From contig NC_077223.1 of NCBI RefSeq assembly GCF_024763615.1, positions 620,001 through 684,000 on the forward strand: 64,000 nucleotides of DNA, in the 5' to 3' direction. The notes under the pieces were generated by a model. The model ran no database searches and had not been told where the DNA came from. It was given only the letters and a program-made list of their open reading frames with translations. This DNA is from Phlebotomus papatasi (lineage: Eukaryota > Arthropoda > Insecta > Diptera > Psychodidae). The translations under genes and the position numbers were made by a program. Positions 1 through 12,034 of the stretch are shown piece by piece (position 1 is the first letter of the stretch; every line of letters starts with the position of its first letter).

Positions 1-76
1 TAAAGAAATCCATTTATACACCAGAGATAACACTTGCATGATGGTCAATTAATCTATCTCAATTGATGCAACAAAC

Positions 77-396
77 CTGTCTTGGAAGAAATTGAAGTCT
101 TTCACCAAAATCCGCTTGATGAGTTCGGGCTCACGGATGATAAGGCTGGCCTTGTGGAAGAAGTAGAATCCAGAAATGGGTTGATTTTTGGTCTTTTCAT
201 CATTGTACAGATCGAGAATAAGTTCACCAATGCTCTTCTTGAATAAAAATGCCTCTTTGAGAGCACCAATAAATGGTATTCCAGGAATGTAGGATACACC
301 ATTGACCATCCAAAATCTTCGCGATGACCATTGCCACCACTTTGCCAAAACAAACAAACAAAGACTAACTCCCAAAATCACCTCGAGGAACACCAT
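77..396 (-). CDS. Cytochrome P450 (CYP6-like), first exon, partial
   Basis: N-terminal exon of a microsomal P450 monooxygenase, which would use NADPH-P450 reductase electrons to oxidise xenobiotics or endogenous lipids at the ER. Start ATG is at 396 in a good context (acaacATGG). Residues 1-20 are a hydrophobic membrane anchor ending in KWWQW, followed by the proline-containing hinge YIPGIPFIGAL and the region up to REPELIKRILVKDFNFFQDR, which matches the start of insect CYP6/CYP9-type proteins. Reading continues to a stop at about position 49, but ACAG|GTTTGT at 77/76 is a good splice donor (phase 2), just after the QDR motif, so I end the exon there. The heme-binding cysteine and I-helix lie off the left edge. 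The P450 family is secure; the subfamily is a guess. Confidence 0.8.
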
Positions 397-1099
397 GTTG
401 TCGCTAGATAGTCCAAAAGAAACTGAGAGACTTGGACTAAAATGTTGTACTTTCCCGCTTTTCTCATTTAGTCATATCATCACAACCGTTATTTTATTAA
501 GAAAATATCTCAATCAATTTACTAAATACAATATTATCAGCAGAACCATCAGAGTTAGAGGACAATAGGGCAGTTCCATAAGGGGTATATCATACTTTGT
601 GTTTCTTTCCTGAGTTTTTAAAATATCGTAACTTGGAAAATAATTTTTTACAATTTGTTTTATAAAATAAGGTAAAGTGCCCTCGAGACGAATAGTTACT
701 TGACTCTACCGAACTGAACTTTCCGATTAAACCGACGTGAATTTCTATAAAATTGTCACTGATTCGTATTCATTTATGGAATAATTGACCTATTAATGTT
801 AGATAAAATAAATTGAAAAAATAACTCTACCGATCGAATTGAGGAACCGGTCGTCTTGCCATAGGTCCCGTTCGTGGTGATTCCGGGACCGGATTTGACC
901 ATTCTCCTTTAACTGCTGCCCGAATTAAAAAGAAGTCCGATCTTAAAAGAGCCGAATTAGCGAGAGTCCGCTGTAAATGGTTAAGTTGAAAGTTAAAACT
1001 ACATATTTAGTACTACTGCCCCAAGCCTAAGCTCCCAATCCGATCTCAGAAATCTTATACAAATTTTCTGGGTGCATAAAGCCAGATAATGCTAAATTT
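397..1099. other. 5' flank of the P450 gene, no gene seen
   Basis: AT-rich upstream sequence. The stretch near 670-720 resembles the ends of short repeats elsewhere in the window (aaagtgccc). I see no coding signal and cannot place a promoter with confidence. Confidence 0.4.
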
Positions 1100-1436
1100 G
1101 ACATTCGGTTTATCATTCATGTAAGTTGATGAACGAAGCTGCCCTACACTCCTCTATTCGAACTCGTTTTGCGCACGAATTATTTGGAGATGCAAGTATA
1201 CACACCTCTCTTTCTCTACGTAATCGAAGATCACCGGATGCAATTCGGGATTACATTTACAACTCTCAGAATGAGCCTGATTATCAACTTGTTTCTCTTC
1301 AGTTGTTCTTTTTATTCTTGTTTTCCATTTTTGTTTTCGTTTTCTTTTCTTTTTAAACTTGTTGCAAATTTGTATGAGGGAATAACTCCTTTTACGTGAG
1401 TTCTAAATAAATTGAATTGAATTGAATTCAAATCAC
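1100..1436 (+). mobile_element. Probable 3' end of a non-LTR retrotransposon
   Basis: A 76-codon reading frame (1126-1356) begins with a charged segment containing SIRTRFAHELFGD and RNRRSPDAIRDYI, then runs into a pyrimidine-rich tail encoding F/L/V only. It is followed by TAAATAAATTGAATTGAATTG, a short tandem (TTGAA) run of the kind that ends many insect LINEs. I read this as the last part of a reverse-transcriptase ORF plus 3' UTR. No catalytic motif is present, so the assignment rests on the tail and general look only. Confidence 0.35.
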
Positions 1437-3019
1437 AGAAAAGTTCTAATTTAATATCTATATTCAAACCTTGGAAACAGTTATCCTATGCTCAGTCTGG
1501 AAAATATAAAAACATTTAGTACTAAATGGTGAATAAATCCCATAACATAGAAAATTTTAAGGAGAAATGTGTGGAAATCGTGCAGAATTTTCCCCTCTGG
1601 AAAGTGTCCTGGATTTCCTTGTTGGAATATTCCAAAGCTCGTAGTTTATAAATTACACAATAAATGCACATTTCATTAAACACTTATGAACATAAAACAT
1701 AATACTAATTCAATTATTCTAAGCATTTTGGATAAATTTCAATAAAGTCTTATAAATTATAAATTTTATAGCAGTAACTGTTTTCATAATAAATTGTCGT
1801 TATTATGCTTAATAATAAAGTATAGAATTACTTATTATACATTTCATTACCCATAATCGTAAACATTCACACAATTTGCGTTTATGAACGTGAAACTTAT
1901 AAGTAAACTTACCATATTATTTGTCAGACGTAGTTTATAGTTTTTTCCTGGTTTGGATCGATTACAACAGAGTCTAACCTCCAATAAAGTTTAAAAACCT
2001 TTAAAATTTATATCTAAAATTTTCCACATCACTAACGACTACACTCGTTTAGATTTTTACTCTAAATTTCAAAGTTGTTGGCAATTTGAATTATATATTT
2101 GTTACGATAACCTCTCAAGTAAACCCAATGATTTGAAGATTCTGAAAGTATGATTAAAGCTAGGGTAGAATTATAACTTTTCGACACAATCGGATCGATA
2201 GTATCGATAAATCTATATCTGTTGGATGAAGTGGATGTTGACTTTTTACACAATTTTGGGCCATTCATTGTGACATCCTTAAAAGAATGTGGCTGTTGAT
2301 AAATATCTTTATTGGTTACCGGAAGTGCAGCTATCGTTTAATTTTTTCAGAATCGACAGTCGATAGTATCGAAAAGAAGTTATCATGTCACCCCTGTTTT
2401 TAAAATCTCCAAGTTTCCTTCAATGTGCAGTACACTATCACCAAAAGAATTCTATTCTGTTTTTCATGTCCTTGCAGTGTTAACGTTATATTAATTAAAA
2501 AAATTACTTAAATAGTTCACCGGCAGCTTGACCCAGAGTTGGAAAGCTTCGAAAGAATTCTACGGCATACTTTTAAATTTAATTTCGCTAAAACTCTCTT
2601 TATTAAAATAACCATGCCAAGAAAATATTTTAAGTATACGCTTTGATGAAATATCTATACAAAAGAGAAAAAAAGTATTTTAAAGTTGCCTGAACACATT
2701 TTCATCATAAATTCTTTGTGTACAAAGAAGTTCATGTGCAGGGAGTTTTCATTTGAAAGCTTTCGTGCGTTTTTTTTTCCTGAAAAACAAACAAATTGTA
2801 TTTTTGAGATGGTTTGTTCAATTACTCGAACAAAGAGACTTCGCGGGTATATCGTGCTGCAATAAATTTATTTTCTATTACCTTCAACAAGGAGAAAATG
2901 TATGTTTGAGCACTTAATGTTAGTAATTCTCAGAATTTCCATATATAAATTCAGTTTTATTTCATTTCGAATACCTTGCTTTTGTGCAAACAATTATTTT
3001 TAATGGAATTGTAACAAAA
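1437..3019. other. AT-rich intergenic, no gene seen
   Basis: Very AT-rich sequence with no open frame of note. Short inverted scraps around 2160-2400 (GATCGATAGTATCGATAAA and CGACAGTCGATAGTATCGA) suggest an eroded foldback element. Confidence 0.4.
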
Positions 3020-3460
3020 AAAAGACTGGCTCCGGTCAGTAATAATCTTTCAAAGAGACAGATCCACTTCAAAAACCAAGCCAAACCTATTCGAAATTCG
3101 AAAATCTACTAGAAGCCCAAATTACAAGTTCACGTACTCGCCGATTTAGCGCTGATTGTTGTGCTATTTCGAATTTTGGTATTTTTGACACTGCTCATTT
3201 GCTGCAAAAAGTGATTTTTGTATAGTTTTGTGAAATTTCAATGGCAGAACGTTTCAATTACAATTTCATTAAAATAAATGCCCTTTTGATGAACTTGCTC
3301 ACTTTTGTGTAACTCATCGATTTAAACGTTCGAAATTCCAACGGATTTTTAGGTAAGTTCTATTTGATTTACCTTCAAATCAGTAAAGAAAATACCTGAA
3401 CCGGAGTAAGCTCTCAGATCGAGAAAGTTATTACTGAACGAAAGGATTCCGTAGCCATCC
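3020..3460 (+). repeat. Dispersed repeat, copy 1 (partner at 43.8-44.5 kb)
   Basis: Long imperfect match to 44080-44480: shared blocks include GAGCCAAACCTATTC-like, TTTAGCGCT, CATTTCGAATTTCGGTAT-like, TTTTTGTATAGTTTTGT, ATGGCAGAACGTTT-like and the end block ACCGGAG..GTTATTACTGA. It probably represents an old non-autonomous transposon. No coding capacity is visible. Confidence 0.6.
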
Positions 3461-4000
3461 CACCTATCAGTTTTTGGAGAGAAAATGAAAAGAGATATCG
3501 AAAACGGTTTTCAGATATAACTATCTCGATAGGCGATTACAAATTAGCAGTGTCACATTTAGCCCCATGCCCATTCGGCCATTAAAAACACCTCCAAAAT
3601 TTTGATTTTCTTTTAATAAATCTATCCTAAAAGTTATAGCTTGGAGTTATAGCTGGGTCTTAAAGCCCAAATGGACTCAGGATGGTATTTGAGAATATCT
3701 AGACTATAACATTTTAATCTGTAAAAGACTAAGTAAAGAAATTTTACAAGGCGTCTATATGATGATCTAAAGGCCTCAGTGTACACGGTAAAAAATTTCG
3801 GCACATATTTGTTCCAAAAATTAGCTCGTCCACGGACATCATAATTTTTGGCATAATCTTGTTCATTTTCAGTAACAAATTTGTATAAAACCAAATCAAC
3901 TCAAATTTGTAGAATTTCCACTGTATCAAAACGGTTCCAAAAAAACTCTAAAAAAATTGTAACTGCATTTCATAACAAAACTATAAAGAAAACTTTTTGG
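3461..4000. other. Non-coding stretch left of the assembly gap
   Basis: No gene recognised. Reading frames here are short and have no family signature. Because the gap that follows has a round length, adjacency of this stretch to the Penelope-like ORF is not assured. Confidence 0.4.
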
Positions 4001-4500
4001 NNNNNNNNNNNNNNNNNNNNNNNNNNNNNNNNNNNNNNNNNNNNNNNNNNNNNNNNNNNNNNNNNNNNNNNNNNNNNNNNNNNNNNNNNNNNNNNNNNNN
4101 NNNNNNNNNNNNNNNNNNNNNNNNNNNNNNNNNNNNNNNNNNNNNNNNNNNNNNNNNNNNNNNNNNNNNNNNNNNNNNNNNNNNNNNNNNNNNNNNNNNN
4201 NNNNNNNNNNNNNNNNNNNNNNNNNNNNNNNNNNNNNNNNNNNNNNNNNNNNNNNNNNNNNNNNNNNNNNNNNNNNNNNNNNNNNNNNNNNNNNNNNNNN
4301 NNNNNNNNNNNNNNNNNNNNNNNNNNNNNNNNNNNNNNNNNNNNNNNNNNNNNNNNNNNNNNNNNNNNNNNNNNNNNNNNNNNNNNNNNNNNNNNNNNNN
4401 NNNNNNNNNNNNNNNNNNNNNNNNNNNNNNNNNNNNNNNNNNNNNNNNNNNNNNNNNNNNNNNNNNNNNNNNNNNNNNNNNNNNNNNNNNNNNNNNNNNN
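4001..4500. other. Assembly gap, 500 N
   Basis: Exactly 500 unknown bases, a typical placeholder or estimated size. It removes the N-terminal part of the Penelope-like ORF; translated X runs across it have no meaning. Confidence 1.
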
Positions 4501-5715
4501 AACGTGCCCATTGACCTTGTACTTCAGGAGATCCGCAGAAGATACAGTGAGATTGAGTCACATACAACACTGGATAGTGAGGAACTTGTGAAGTTAACAG
4601 AATTTTGTCTCACATCAGGATATTTCTCATACAAGGAAAAGATATATGTACAATTGGATGGAGTGGCCATGGGCTCGCCAATCAGTCCCATTGTGGCAGA
4701 TGTGGTAATGCAAAGGGCTTTGGAAGTGATTATGGAGAACAGCCCCTTGAGAATTGTGTTTGTGAAGAAATATGTAGATGATTTACTACTGGCAATTCAC
4801 GCAGAAGACGTAAACAGAGTCCTGGAGGTGTTCAACTCTTTTCACCCAAAAATTCATTTTACACTAGAGTGTGAGGTGAATGGAGTCCTCCCGTACCTGG
4901 ACATGTCTCTACACAGAGACGAGGATGGCCACATAAAGACCAGTTGGTATTCGAAACCGTGCTCATCGCAGAGGATGCTCAATTTCCACAGTCTACACCC
5001 AACTAATATGATCCTTAATGTGGCCAAAAACTTCGTCAAGAGAGTAAGAAGTTTGACATCCTCTGTAGACTTGAATCCGGATGAAACAATCAGAAAAATT
5101 CTAAGAAAGAATGATTTTCCCGGACACATCATAGCGTCTTTGCTGATTCCTGATCGAGGGCGGACGAATGAGGAGGATAGGCAGGCCGCGGAAGTGGAGA
5201 GATACTACTCGATGAGTTATGTGAGGGGCGTCTCAGAGAGGATGAGATCCATAATCCACACATCCGGTTTCATGGAAAAACAGAGATTAGCATTAAAACC
5301 AGCAAGAACAAACAGAAAGTTCTTCAGCAAGGTAAAGGACCAGATACCACTGGAACAACAATCAAATGTGGTTTATGAGATACCGTGTGGAGGATGCGAA
5401 AAGAAATACATTGGCACCACGGGTCAGCTCCTCAAGAAACGCATCCAACAACATAAGAGGGATTGTAGGCCACCCATAAGGAACGACCAGGCCACTGCAT
5501 TGTGTGCTCACTCCGCAAACACCGGCCACATTTTCCGATTCGAGGACACAAGAATTATTGATAGGCACAAAAACCAGGAAAAAAGGATGGTCTTGGAGAT
5601 GCTACACATAAAAAGAAACATCTCAACAACAGTAAACAAAAGACAAGACATTGAAAATCTGTCAGCAGTTTATGCCGCCCTCATTGAGGCTGATGGCTCA
5701 CATGTCTCCAGATGA
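4501..5715 (+). CDS. Penelope-like element polyprotein: reverse transcriptase + GIY-YIG endonuclease (5' truncated by gap)
   Basis: 404 codons remain, in one open frame to TGA at 5713-5715. Numbering from 4501, RT motif 4 is GVAMGSPISPIVAD at about 54-67, the catalytic motif is KYVDDLLLA at 90-98, and a downstream GVLPYLDM matches the RT7 block. The C-terminal domain has VVYEIPC..C..KYIGTT at about 290-307 (the GIY-YIG pair with a CxxC of the Penelope type), then LKKRIQQHKRD with the catalytic Arg, an H..NTGH segment and EKRMVLEMLHI with the metal-binding Glu. RT plus C-terminal GIY-YIG is diagnostic of Penelope-like elements, which prime reverse transcription at a nicked target. The readable part has no stop or frameshift, so this copy is young. 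Confidence 0.92.
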   Translation, partial: NVPIDLVLQEIRRRYSEIESHTTLDSEELVKLTEFCLTSGYFSYKEKIYVQLDGVAMGSPISPIVADVVMQRALEVIMENSPLRIVFVKKYVDDLLLAIHAEDVNRVLEVFNSFHPKIHFTLECEVNGVLPYLDMSLHRDEDGHIKTSWYSKPCSSQRMLNFHSLHPTNMILNVAKNFVKRVRSLTSSVDLNPDETIRKILRKNDFPGHIIASLLIPDRGRTNEEDRQAAEVERYYSMSYVRGVSERMRSIIHTSGFMEKQRLALKPARTNRKFFSKVKDQIPLEQQSNVVYEIPCGGCEKKYIGTTGQLLKKRIQQHKRDCRPPIRNDQATALCAHSANTGHIFRFEDTRIIDRHKNQEKRMVLEMLHIKRNISTTVNKRQDIENLSAVYAALIEADGSHVSR

Positions 5716-6026
5716 TTAATGATGGTTGGAGAAGGGGCATCCAAAAATGAAATTTAAATTTTCAACGGTAATTTCAAAAGAAACCAGTATGAGGATGAAC
5801 TTTGAACCAGTTCTCACAAAGAAGCCCACAAGACAAGAAAAGGAAGTTACTTACCACCCTAAAAATTAAGAAAAAACCAAAATATTTTAAAGTGCAGTCC
5901 CTAAATCCCATGCCCTGTGAACCCCCAGACCCCCTGACAAAGCTAGAAAATCTCAAGATTTGAGTAAGTTGTAAAAAATTTTTGCATGATACAGAACAAA
6001 AATAAAACAGGCTCTTTCCCGTCCAG

Positions 6027-6070
6027 CCACTGAGGAAGGCTTGGAGTCCGAGCCGAAAGCTTTGGGAAGA
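6027..6070 (+). ncRNA. Hammerhead-ribozyme-like motif of the Penelope-like element
   Basis: Visible core: CCA (stem I) then CTGAGGA at 6030-6036 (fits the invariant CUGANGA box), a 7-bp hairpin GGCTTGG-AGT-CCGAGCC (6038-6054, one T.G pair), then GAAA at 6055-6058, AGCT (6058-6061, self-complementary stem III) and T6062 as the H17 cleavage position, followed by TGGG that pairs back with CCA. GGGAAGA can extend stem I with TCTTTCCC at 6013-6020. One extra A (6037) sits between the CUGANGA box and stem II. The tiny stem III would need two molecules, as reported for Penelope-type ribozymes. Activity is inferred. Confidence 0.6.
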
Positions 6071-6110
6071 ATTTACATGTTTTTCTGAGCTACCCTACAC
6101 CCCCGACGTT

Positions 6111-8277
6111 CACCGGTTCTCATATCAAATACAATTATACTATATTTTTATAACTCTTTTGCCAAGCAATTAAGTGCTCAATCGAACTAAATTCAGACGT
6201 CTGTTTATTTTCCTCATTATTGTATTTATCGTATTTATGTTTGAATATCAGAATTTTTATAATTCTATTTTATTGACATAAAACATATGTCGAAATGAAA
6301 AAAAATGCACTTTGCCTTTCACAGTGATAAAATCTTTCATATGTTCAATAATTTCAAATTACAACAAATTAATATATCGCCTTAAACGTGCTCTAAATAG
6401 TAGAAAAGAAATAAATTCGGAATATAACCAAAGGAATGTAACTCATTTCGGGGAATCGACCTAATATACCCAGAGAGCCTAAGAACCCATGAACCAACAG
6501 GATATTTGAAGAACTGTCAAATTTTTCAAGGAACTCGGAAACCCATATATTATTTCAGGAAACCAGTAACTCGAGGTACCCTGATTGCCTATAAGCTACG
6601 CTTTGGATAAATCTCTAGTTTTTGTTCGTATTCGAGTAAAACCGGTAACTTGGTAACACTTGGCATGTTGCAAAATACTCTCTGTCTTTGAAACTTGACC
6701 TTGAGAACGAATATTTCAATGGCATTGCCGTATATAATCCGTACAGACAGGCGATACGGATTCGTGAAAATAGAGAACCTTTTATTGTTTCAATTGAAAC
6801 AAATACGATTGTAATGTTAGTATATTAAGTCTTTTGGATTATTTGTAATTCAACCACTATCAGATTTTCAGAGGAATTCTTATGGCAAATAACTTGTCAT
6901 ATCGCTTCTTCAAAGGGCTCCAAGGCACAATAATTCATGGAATTCGTTTGTTGTACCCGTGTAACCCCTCTTGAGAGTTACACTTTCGGGGAACTTCCCC
7001 TCCAAAACGCTACGGCGCAACGACTGAAAATTTCGTTAAGTTTACCACCACCCCTAAAAAATACCCCCTCTAACATCAAAGCTCCCCACCATAACTGTTG
7101 CCTGGGGAAGAGGACGTTGAAAAAAAAGATTTCCCTCCAAATATGCCACTTCCTTGAGGGACTTCTTAGAATGTTTTTGTGCAGACACTTTGGTTGAAAA
7201 TTTCATTTCCCACGATAATGAGAGAGAGAGGGAAGAAGTCATTTACTTGAGTACCTCAGAGATACTCAATTTTCCTCCCCTTTGTATATTCAATGTTAAC
7301 TTCGCGAAAAGCATCTCACGGTAATTGCACTCAATTTCCAATATAAGCTAATCTCAGCATGATCAGATCGGTAGGAGCACAATTGAAAGATAATCAACTT
7401 CAGCATAGTTTGAAATGAAGGAAAAACCCTGTAACCTCTGTAACCATATTATTTATTAATAGGTTGTCAAATATTTCGCTTAGTATTAATGGAAGTAAGA
7501 CATTTTATTGCTGGAACTTCAGGGAGAGCGATATATAAAAATTCTATGATTTTGAGCTGTATATTAGTCCACTCCTTAGGGTAAGATGGGGTAGTTTGGA
7601 ATCATGTCTAATTCTGAACTTTGAGATTCTCTGACAGATTTAGATGGCAAAAGGAAAAAAACAACGAAGAAGTACTTATGATTGCAAAGCCTCAGCAATT
7701 TTCAGCCTTCGCCTAAGATAAGATTTTGCCAGGGATCAGTTCTCCACTTCGGATTACCGATTGATCCAGGCCACAATACTGGCTTCAGCCCTAATGCTTA
7801 GCCATATGGCTTACTCACTCCAATTGGATTATTAAGGGTAAATAATCTACAGTGCCCGCTCTCTAATCCGAATCGGCGTAATCCGAACGAGTTCTCGACG
7901 GTTACATATAAAATAATTTTGAGGTTATATAATGTATGTCTGTTCACCAATGAAAATGAGTTGTCTTGTGAAGTTTTTTTTTTTAATAAATGAAATATAA
8001 TACCATAGAATTCACTAATTACGTCTTTTTAATCTTCTTTAAAACTTTTACACTAATTCTACAAAAAATCTTGTAATCTATTTTCGAAACGTTGAACAAA
8101 TTCAAAAAATCCATTAGGATTAGTGGGTTTGGCCGTAACGGGATTAACAAATATCGAGTAGGTTGTACGCTCTACATATTTATGTCTACACTATTTCGAC
8201 TAACTATATCGACCTTTACTTCAGTGGACAAAGGATTCCTGAATTTATATAGGTCTCTTCTTTTAAAGTCTAACTGT
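6111..8277. other. Intergenic, fragments of repeats
   Basis: No gene recognised. Single repeat ends occur: GGGTAAGATGGGGTAGTTTGG near 7578, a motif at 7780-7815 (GGCTTCAGCC..TAGCCATATGGCTTA) that recurs near 46850 and 47340, and an end-like block near 7850 (AATCCGAATCGG). Confidence 0.4.
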
Positions 8278-8675
8278 GTTATCACACTTGCACATTAAAA
8301 TTTTAATATGATTCACATTAATTGTCGCTGGTGAGAGTCCAAATGTGTAATTTGTGTGTTTGAATCATTTTATATTCAAAATTTAATCTATTTGTTGATA
8401 AAGAGGTAGACTTGGACCGCAAAATTTGATATAAATGGATTTATAGCATTAATGCGAAAAATTAATGTGATTTTCTCTTTAATTTTTTAATGTGAAAAAT
8501 ATTTATGCTTTAGGTAAATTTAAACTTATTTTTGCAAGCCAAGACCACTTCTTTATCAATAAATAGGAAAACCCCAAATATTAAGTGACTCAAAGACACA
8601 AATAACATATTTGGACGCTCGCAAACGACAATTAATGTGAATCACATTAAAATTTTAATGTGCAAGTATGATAAC
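8278..8675. mobile_element. Foldback MITE with 50-bp terminal inverted repeats
   Basis: Left arm 8278-8327 and right arm 8626-8675 are reverse complements over 50 bases with two mismatches (outer end GTTATCACACTTGCACATT). The centre has no coding capacity. A fragment of the inner arm (ATTAAAATTTTAATG) also appears near 10160. I find no clear target duplication, so the class is unassigned. Confidence 0.75.
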
Positions 8676-10416
8676 GCCGTAATATCTAATATAAAAAAAA
8701 ATTAATGTTTACAACTACCCTGCCCCTGTTTCCCCTAAGTCATGAGTTCGAGCATTACCTCATATATTTTTAACACATTTTTTGACTTACTCCACGTAGT
8801 TTTCACACTCAAATGTAAATAAATTATGTTCAAAAGCAGAAAATTAAATTTTCGAGTTTTGACTCAAACACTTCACAAAATGGCACTTTGCTTAGCCTTA
8901 TTCAAGAATTTTTTTTAAAAAGAAATTATCTTTCCTACTTGAGTTGTATACTTTGCAAAAAACCACTCTTTTATAATAATATTATTAGGCAATTCCTATG
9001 GTTGAATTTTAATGCATAAATTATATTTATTCCTCAGAGTAATATTACGGAGAGGACGTTTGAATAAATAGGTGTGATTATGAAGGAATCACACCTAAAA
9101 ATCTGAGCCAATTTTCATATAAAATAATGTACCGCAAATTTAATAAAATAAGTGTAACCGACACTGGATTCTCGGGCGATGCACGCACTATTGTAACGAA
9201 TTTAATCATTTCGAGCATTTTTAAATTTATATCTCGTATCAAATAGATGTCCGATTGCATGGGGTACACCAAAAATTGGGAAAGATATTCTCTTCCTTTT
9301 GTAGAAGAACATTTTAAATACAAAAATATTTTTCATTTTTTTTTTCAAAAAAAAAATTTAAATATTAAGCATAATTTCTTACTCGATATCAAGGAACCTT
9401 CCCCTATGCTTTGTATTGAGTGAAAATATACAAATAACCACTTTAATTGTCAAAATAATGCTTGTGTTGAATGGGTTGAATGTGATTGCATTAATAACAC
9501 TCCCAATTTCTCTAAAATATTCTAAAACAAGAAATTCACAATTTTATAAGAAAAACAAATAATATAATAATAGAATTTTTATTAAATTTAGAGTAACTAG
9601 CTCTATTTTGATTATCTATAGATCATTTAAGCTCGTTTAATTTAAACTATGCAAATCAAGTCCATAGGAATTTGAATTATTTAATTGAACAATATAATAT
9701 AATTAATAAATTAAATTATAAACTTGAGAAGAAATTATTATCAAACGTATCGAAACACTTTGTGTTACACGGTATTAATTATTACAATGTTAAAATTTGT
9801 AATCCGATATGCATTTTTTTTCAATATTAGTAGAAAAAAAAGAAGCATGGAACATAAAGCATTGAATGTGGGGAAAATACATAATTAAACATAGAAAATT
9901 ACAGGCTGCGACCTCCTAGATAAGTGATAGGCATAAAAGCTTAAACACAAAATGGTTAAGAGAGGCTTATGATGAATTTTTCAAAGTATTTATTCGTATT
10001 GAAGCATTAATTTTTTGATGTGTTTAATGTTGATTTGATTTAAATCAATTTTCACGATACAAATATACCTTTTTGCCAGTAAATAATACAAACCCTGAAT
10101 TTGATTAAAACGCAAATCGAACATTTGAACACAGATTCGCGACAATTTATATGAATCGCATTAAAATTTTAATGAGTAAAATCAATAATGCGATTAGGGG
10201 AATTGCTCATAATTTGTGACAGGGAGTAAAAGCACCAATGTAATGTTCTAAATTTGAAGTGCAATATTTTCAATACAAACTTAAGTTTCTTGTTACGTCC
10301 TTTTCAGAAGTGTTGCTTGGGATCTTGACAAGCTCTTTATCGCCTCTGCTTTTTCTAAAATTAATCTTAATACGTTTAAAAATGAACAAATATATAGAGA
10401 AGAATTTTACTGAAAA
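8676..10416. other. AT-rich intergenic, no gene seen
   Basis: Very AT-rich with poly-A/T runs. A tail CTGCCCCTGTTTCCCCTAAG near 8721-8740 looks like a right end of a GGGGA-type TIR element without its left end. Confidence 0.4.
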
Positions 10417-11070
10417 TTTTGGACACTTTGCTTGTAATTTTGGACACTTTGCTTGTAATTTTAGACAGCTAATCAATTGAATTCCCATTGTTCATTTTAA
10501 GAACTAAACTTAGCAAGTCCTCTTCCTGTTTATAAAAAGAAAATGTAGAATGTTCCAAGGAGTCTGGAAACCCTCCATTAAATCATGAAAGATAGTTGAC
10601 TTCGGTACTCCAAGTACGCGCGGATTCACACATTTCCCTGTATTTCTGGAACTCTTTTAATGCTTTTTATACTGCATATCGTTCGTAGAGATGATGACCT
10701 TTAGAAGGAATCTCAGCACCGCAATAGGCAAGACCGTTGTGAGTTCGAGTCCCGTCCGGTGCAAGCAACTAATTGTCAGGAAAGACATTTTCACTGCGAC
10801 AAATCGTAATAAATATAATGCACCGCCCCTGCCCAAACACTCCGGGGCACAAAAGAAGCATCAACATCGTGGGAAAGGCGCTCCTGGGCGGTCTACAACG
10901 GATTTATCACATTCTTCCAACACAGGATATACGACTTTGCAGCATGATTACATTGTAAAAAATATATCTCTATCTCTACACGATTAAGAATAATAATCTT
11001 TTGTAATTTCGAATTGTGGTGTCCAAAATTATCCTCAAAGTGTCCAAAATTACGAACTGTCCGAAATTAT
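10417..11070. repeat. Repeat with subterminal GGACACTTTG units, interrupted by a SINE-like insert
   Basis: A 21-base unit (TTTTGGACACTTTGCTTGTAA) is directly repeated at 10417-10437 and 10438-10458, with a decayed third unit. The same words occur inverted at 11008-11070 (GTGTCCAAAATTAT, CAAAGTGTCCAAAATTA, CTGTCCGAAATTAT). The pattern suggests a DNA transposon with subterminal repeats that was later split by the insert at 10700-10990. Confidence 0.5.
10700..10990 (+). mobile_element. Probable tRNA-derived SINE
   Basis: GC-richer than its surroundings. GAGTTCGAGTCCC at 10741-10753 closely matches a pol III box B, preceded by a box-A-like GGCAAGACC. The tail AAGAATAATAAT (10985-10998) is a short trinucleotide run. 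The body (CACCGCCCCTGCCC..GGGGCAC) does not match the 41-kb SINE well, so it may be another family. Confidence 0.4.
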
Positions 11071-11419
11071 AAATACTTTCCCTACAGCCTCTTTACTGAA
11101 AGAAGAATGAAGAAACACGGATAACTCTACCATAGTCTTGACAAAGCGCCTTTTAGGTAAGCTACTGGGCTTGTACTTTCCCGAGACAATATTTTTTAGT
11201 CAAATGTATTCAAACTAATTACTTATTGTATTCCATATACAGATTTTAATTAAGTGTGCCAAAAAAAATAATAATAATACTAAAAATTGTATTTGAATTT
11301 TATTTCTATTACAAAGTGGTTTTAGATATAGAGCTTAATTGGAATTTTGTAAGCTAAGTCTTAAAAACCTTCAACGTTTTCAATTTAAATTTATTTCGTT
11401 GTTTGACCTTCTGAGAATA

Positions 11420-12034
11420 GGGTAACGTGTGGTATTTCGGGACACAGCACTTTCAAGTTTCAAACACTTTTACGACTTCTCAAATTTTTTTTTGTTGATA
11501 CAAATATTTATATTCCTTATGCTATCCAGAATAAGATTCGTATCGAAAAAGGTTAAAAAATGCATCATTTTTATACAAAAATAGCAAAAAATGGAAAGAA
11601 GTAAGAGTGGTATAATTCGGGACAGTTTGGTATTTCGGGATAGACAAAAGTCGCTATCGTGCAAATGAATTTCACCGACCCTGATTATTTACCTTTAAAT
11701 AGAAGTTCCAAACTTCACTTTTCATAAAAATTTTGTTTAAAGTCACTTAATTCGAAAAAAACTAAGTACTGTTTGTGTTGACTTCTGCAAAATTGACCAC
11801 ACTGAAGGTCTTGTAAAAAGTGAAATGCGACATTTAAAATTCACGTGTGTTTCACGCTTTAAATTAAATAAAACTTCAGAAATTTTATGTTTATCTGACA
11901 CATTAAGAGCTTAATATTTCATATAGAACTTAAAAATACTTAGAAAACAAATATTTATAGGATTTTTGATGTGTCCCAAAATAACCAAATTATGTCCCGA
12001 AAAGCACCTTGTCCAGAAATACCACACGTTACCC
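11420..12034. mobile_element. 615-bp TIR element (MITE), TA target
   Basis: Perfect 19-bp inverted ends GGGTAACGTGTGGTATTTC, flanked by TA on both sides (11418-11419 and 12035-12036). The second words in the arms (TCGGGACA / TGTCCCGAA) are also inverted. No transposase frame is visible. Confidence 0.85.

Larger units (their letters stand above)
4501..6110 (+). mobile_element. Penelope-like retroelement, 3' portion
   Basis: Comprises the ORF, a roughly 300-base 3' UTR (5716-6020) and a hammerhead-like terminal motif at 6027-6070. The right boundary is uncertain: I place it near 6110, after the CACCCCCGACGTTCACCGG block. The left boundary is lost in the gap. Part of the terminal motif recurs at 62388 and 48145, so the family is multi-copy. 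Penelope-like elements are known to carry hammerhead ribozymes in their terminal repeats (established knowledge). Confidence 0.8.

Noticed and set aside
1126..1399. Independent small membrane protein
   Set aside because: The hydrophobic part is just a T-rich tract and the region ends in a LINE-like TTGAA tail.
3881..4591. Long open frames on both strands across the N gap
   Set aside because: They consist of unknown residues; only the frame after 4501 has content.
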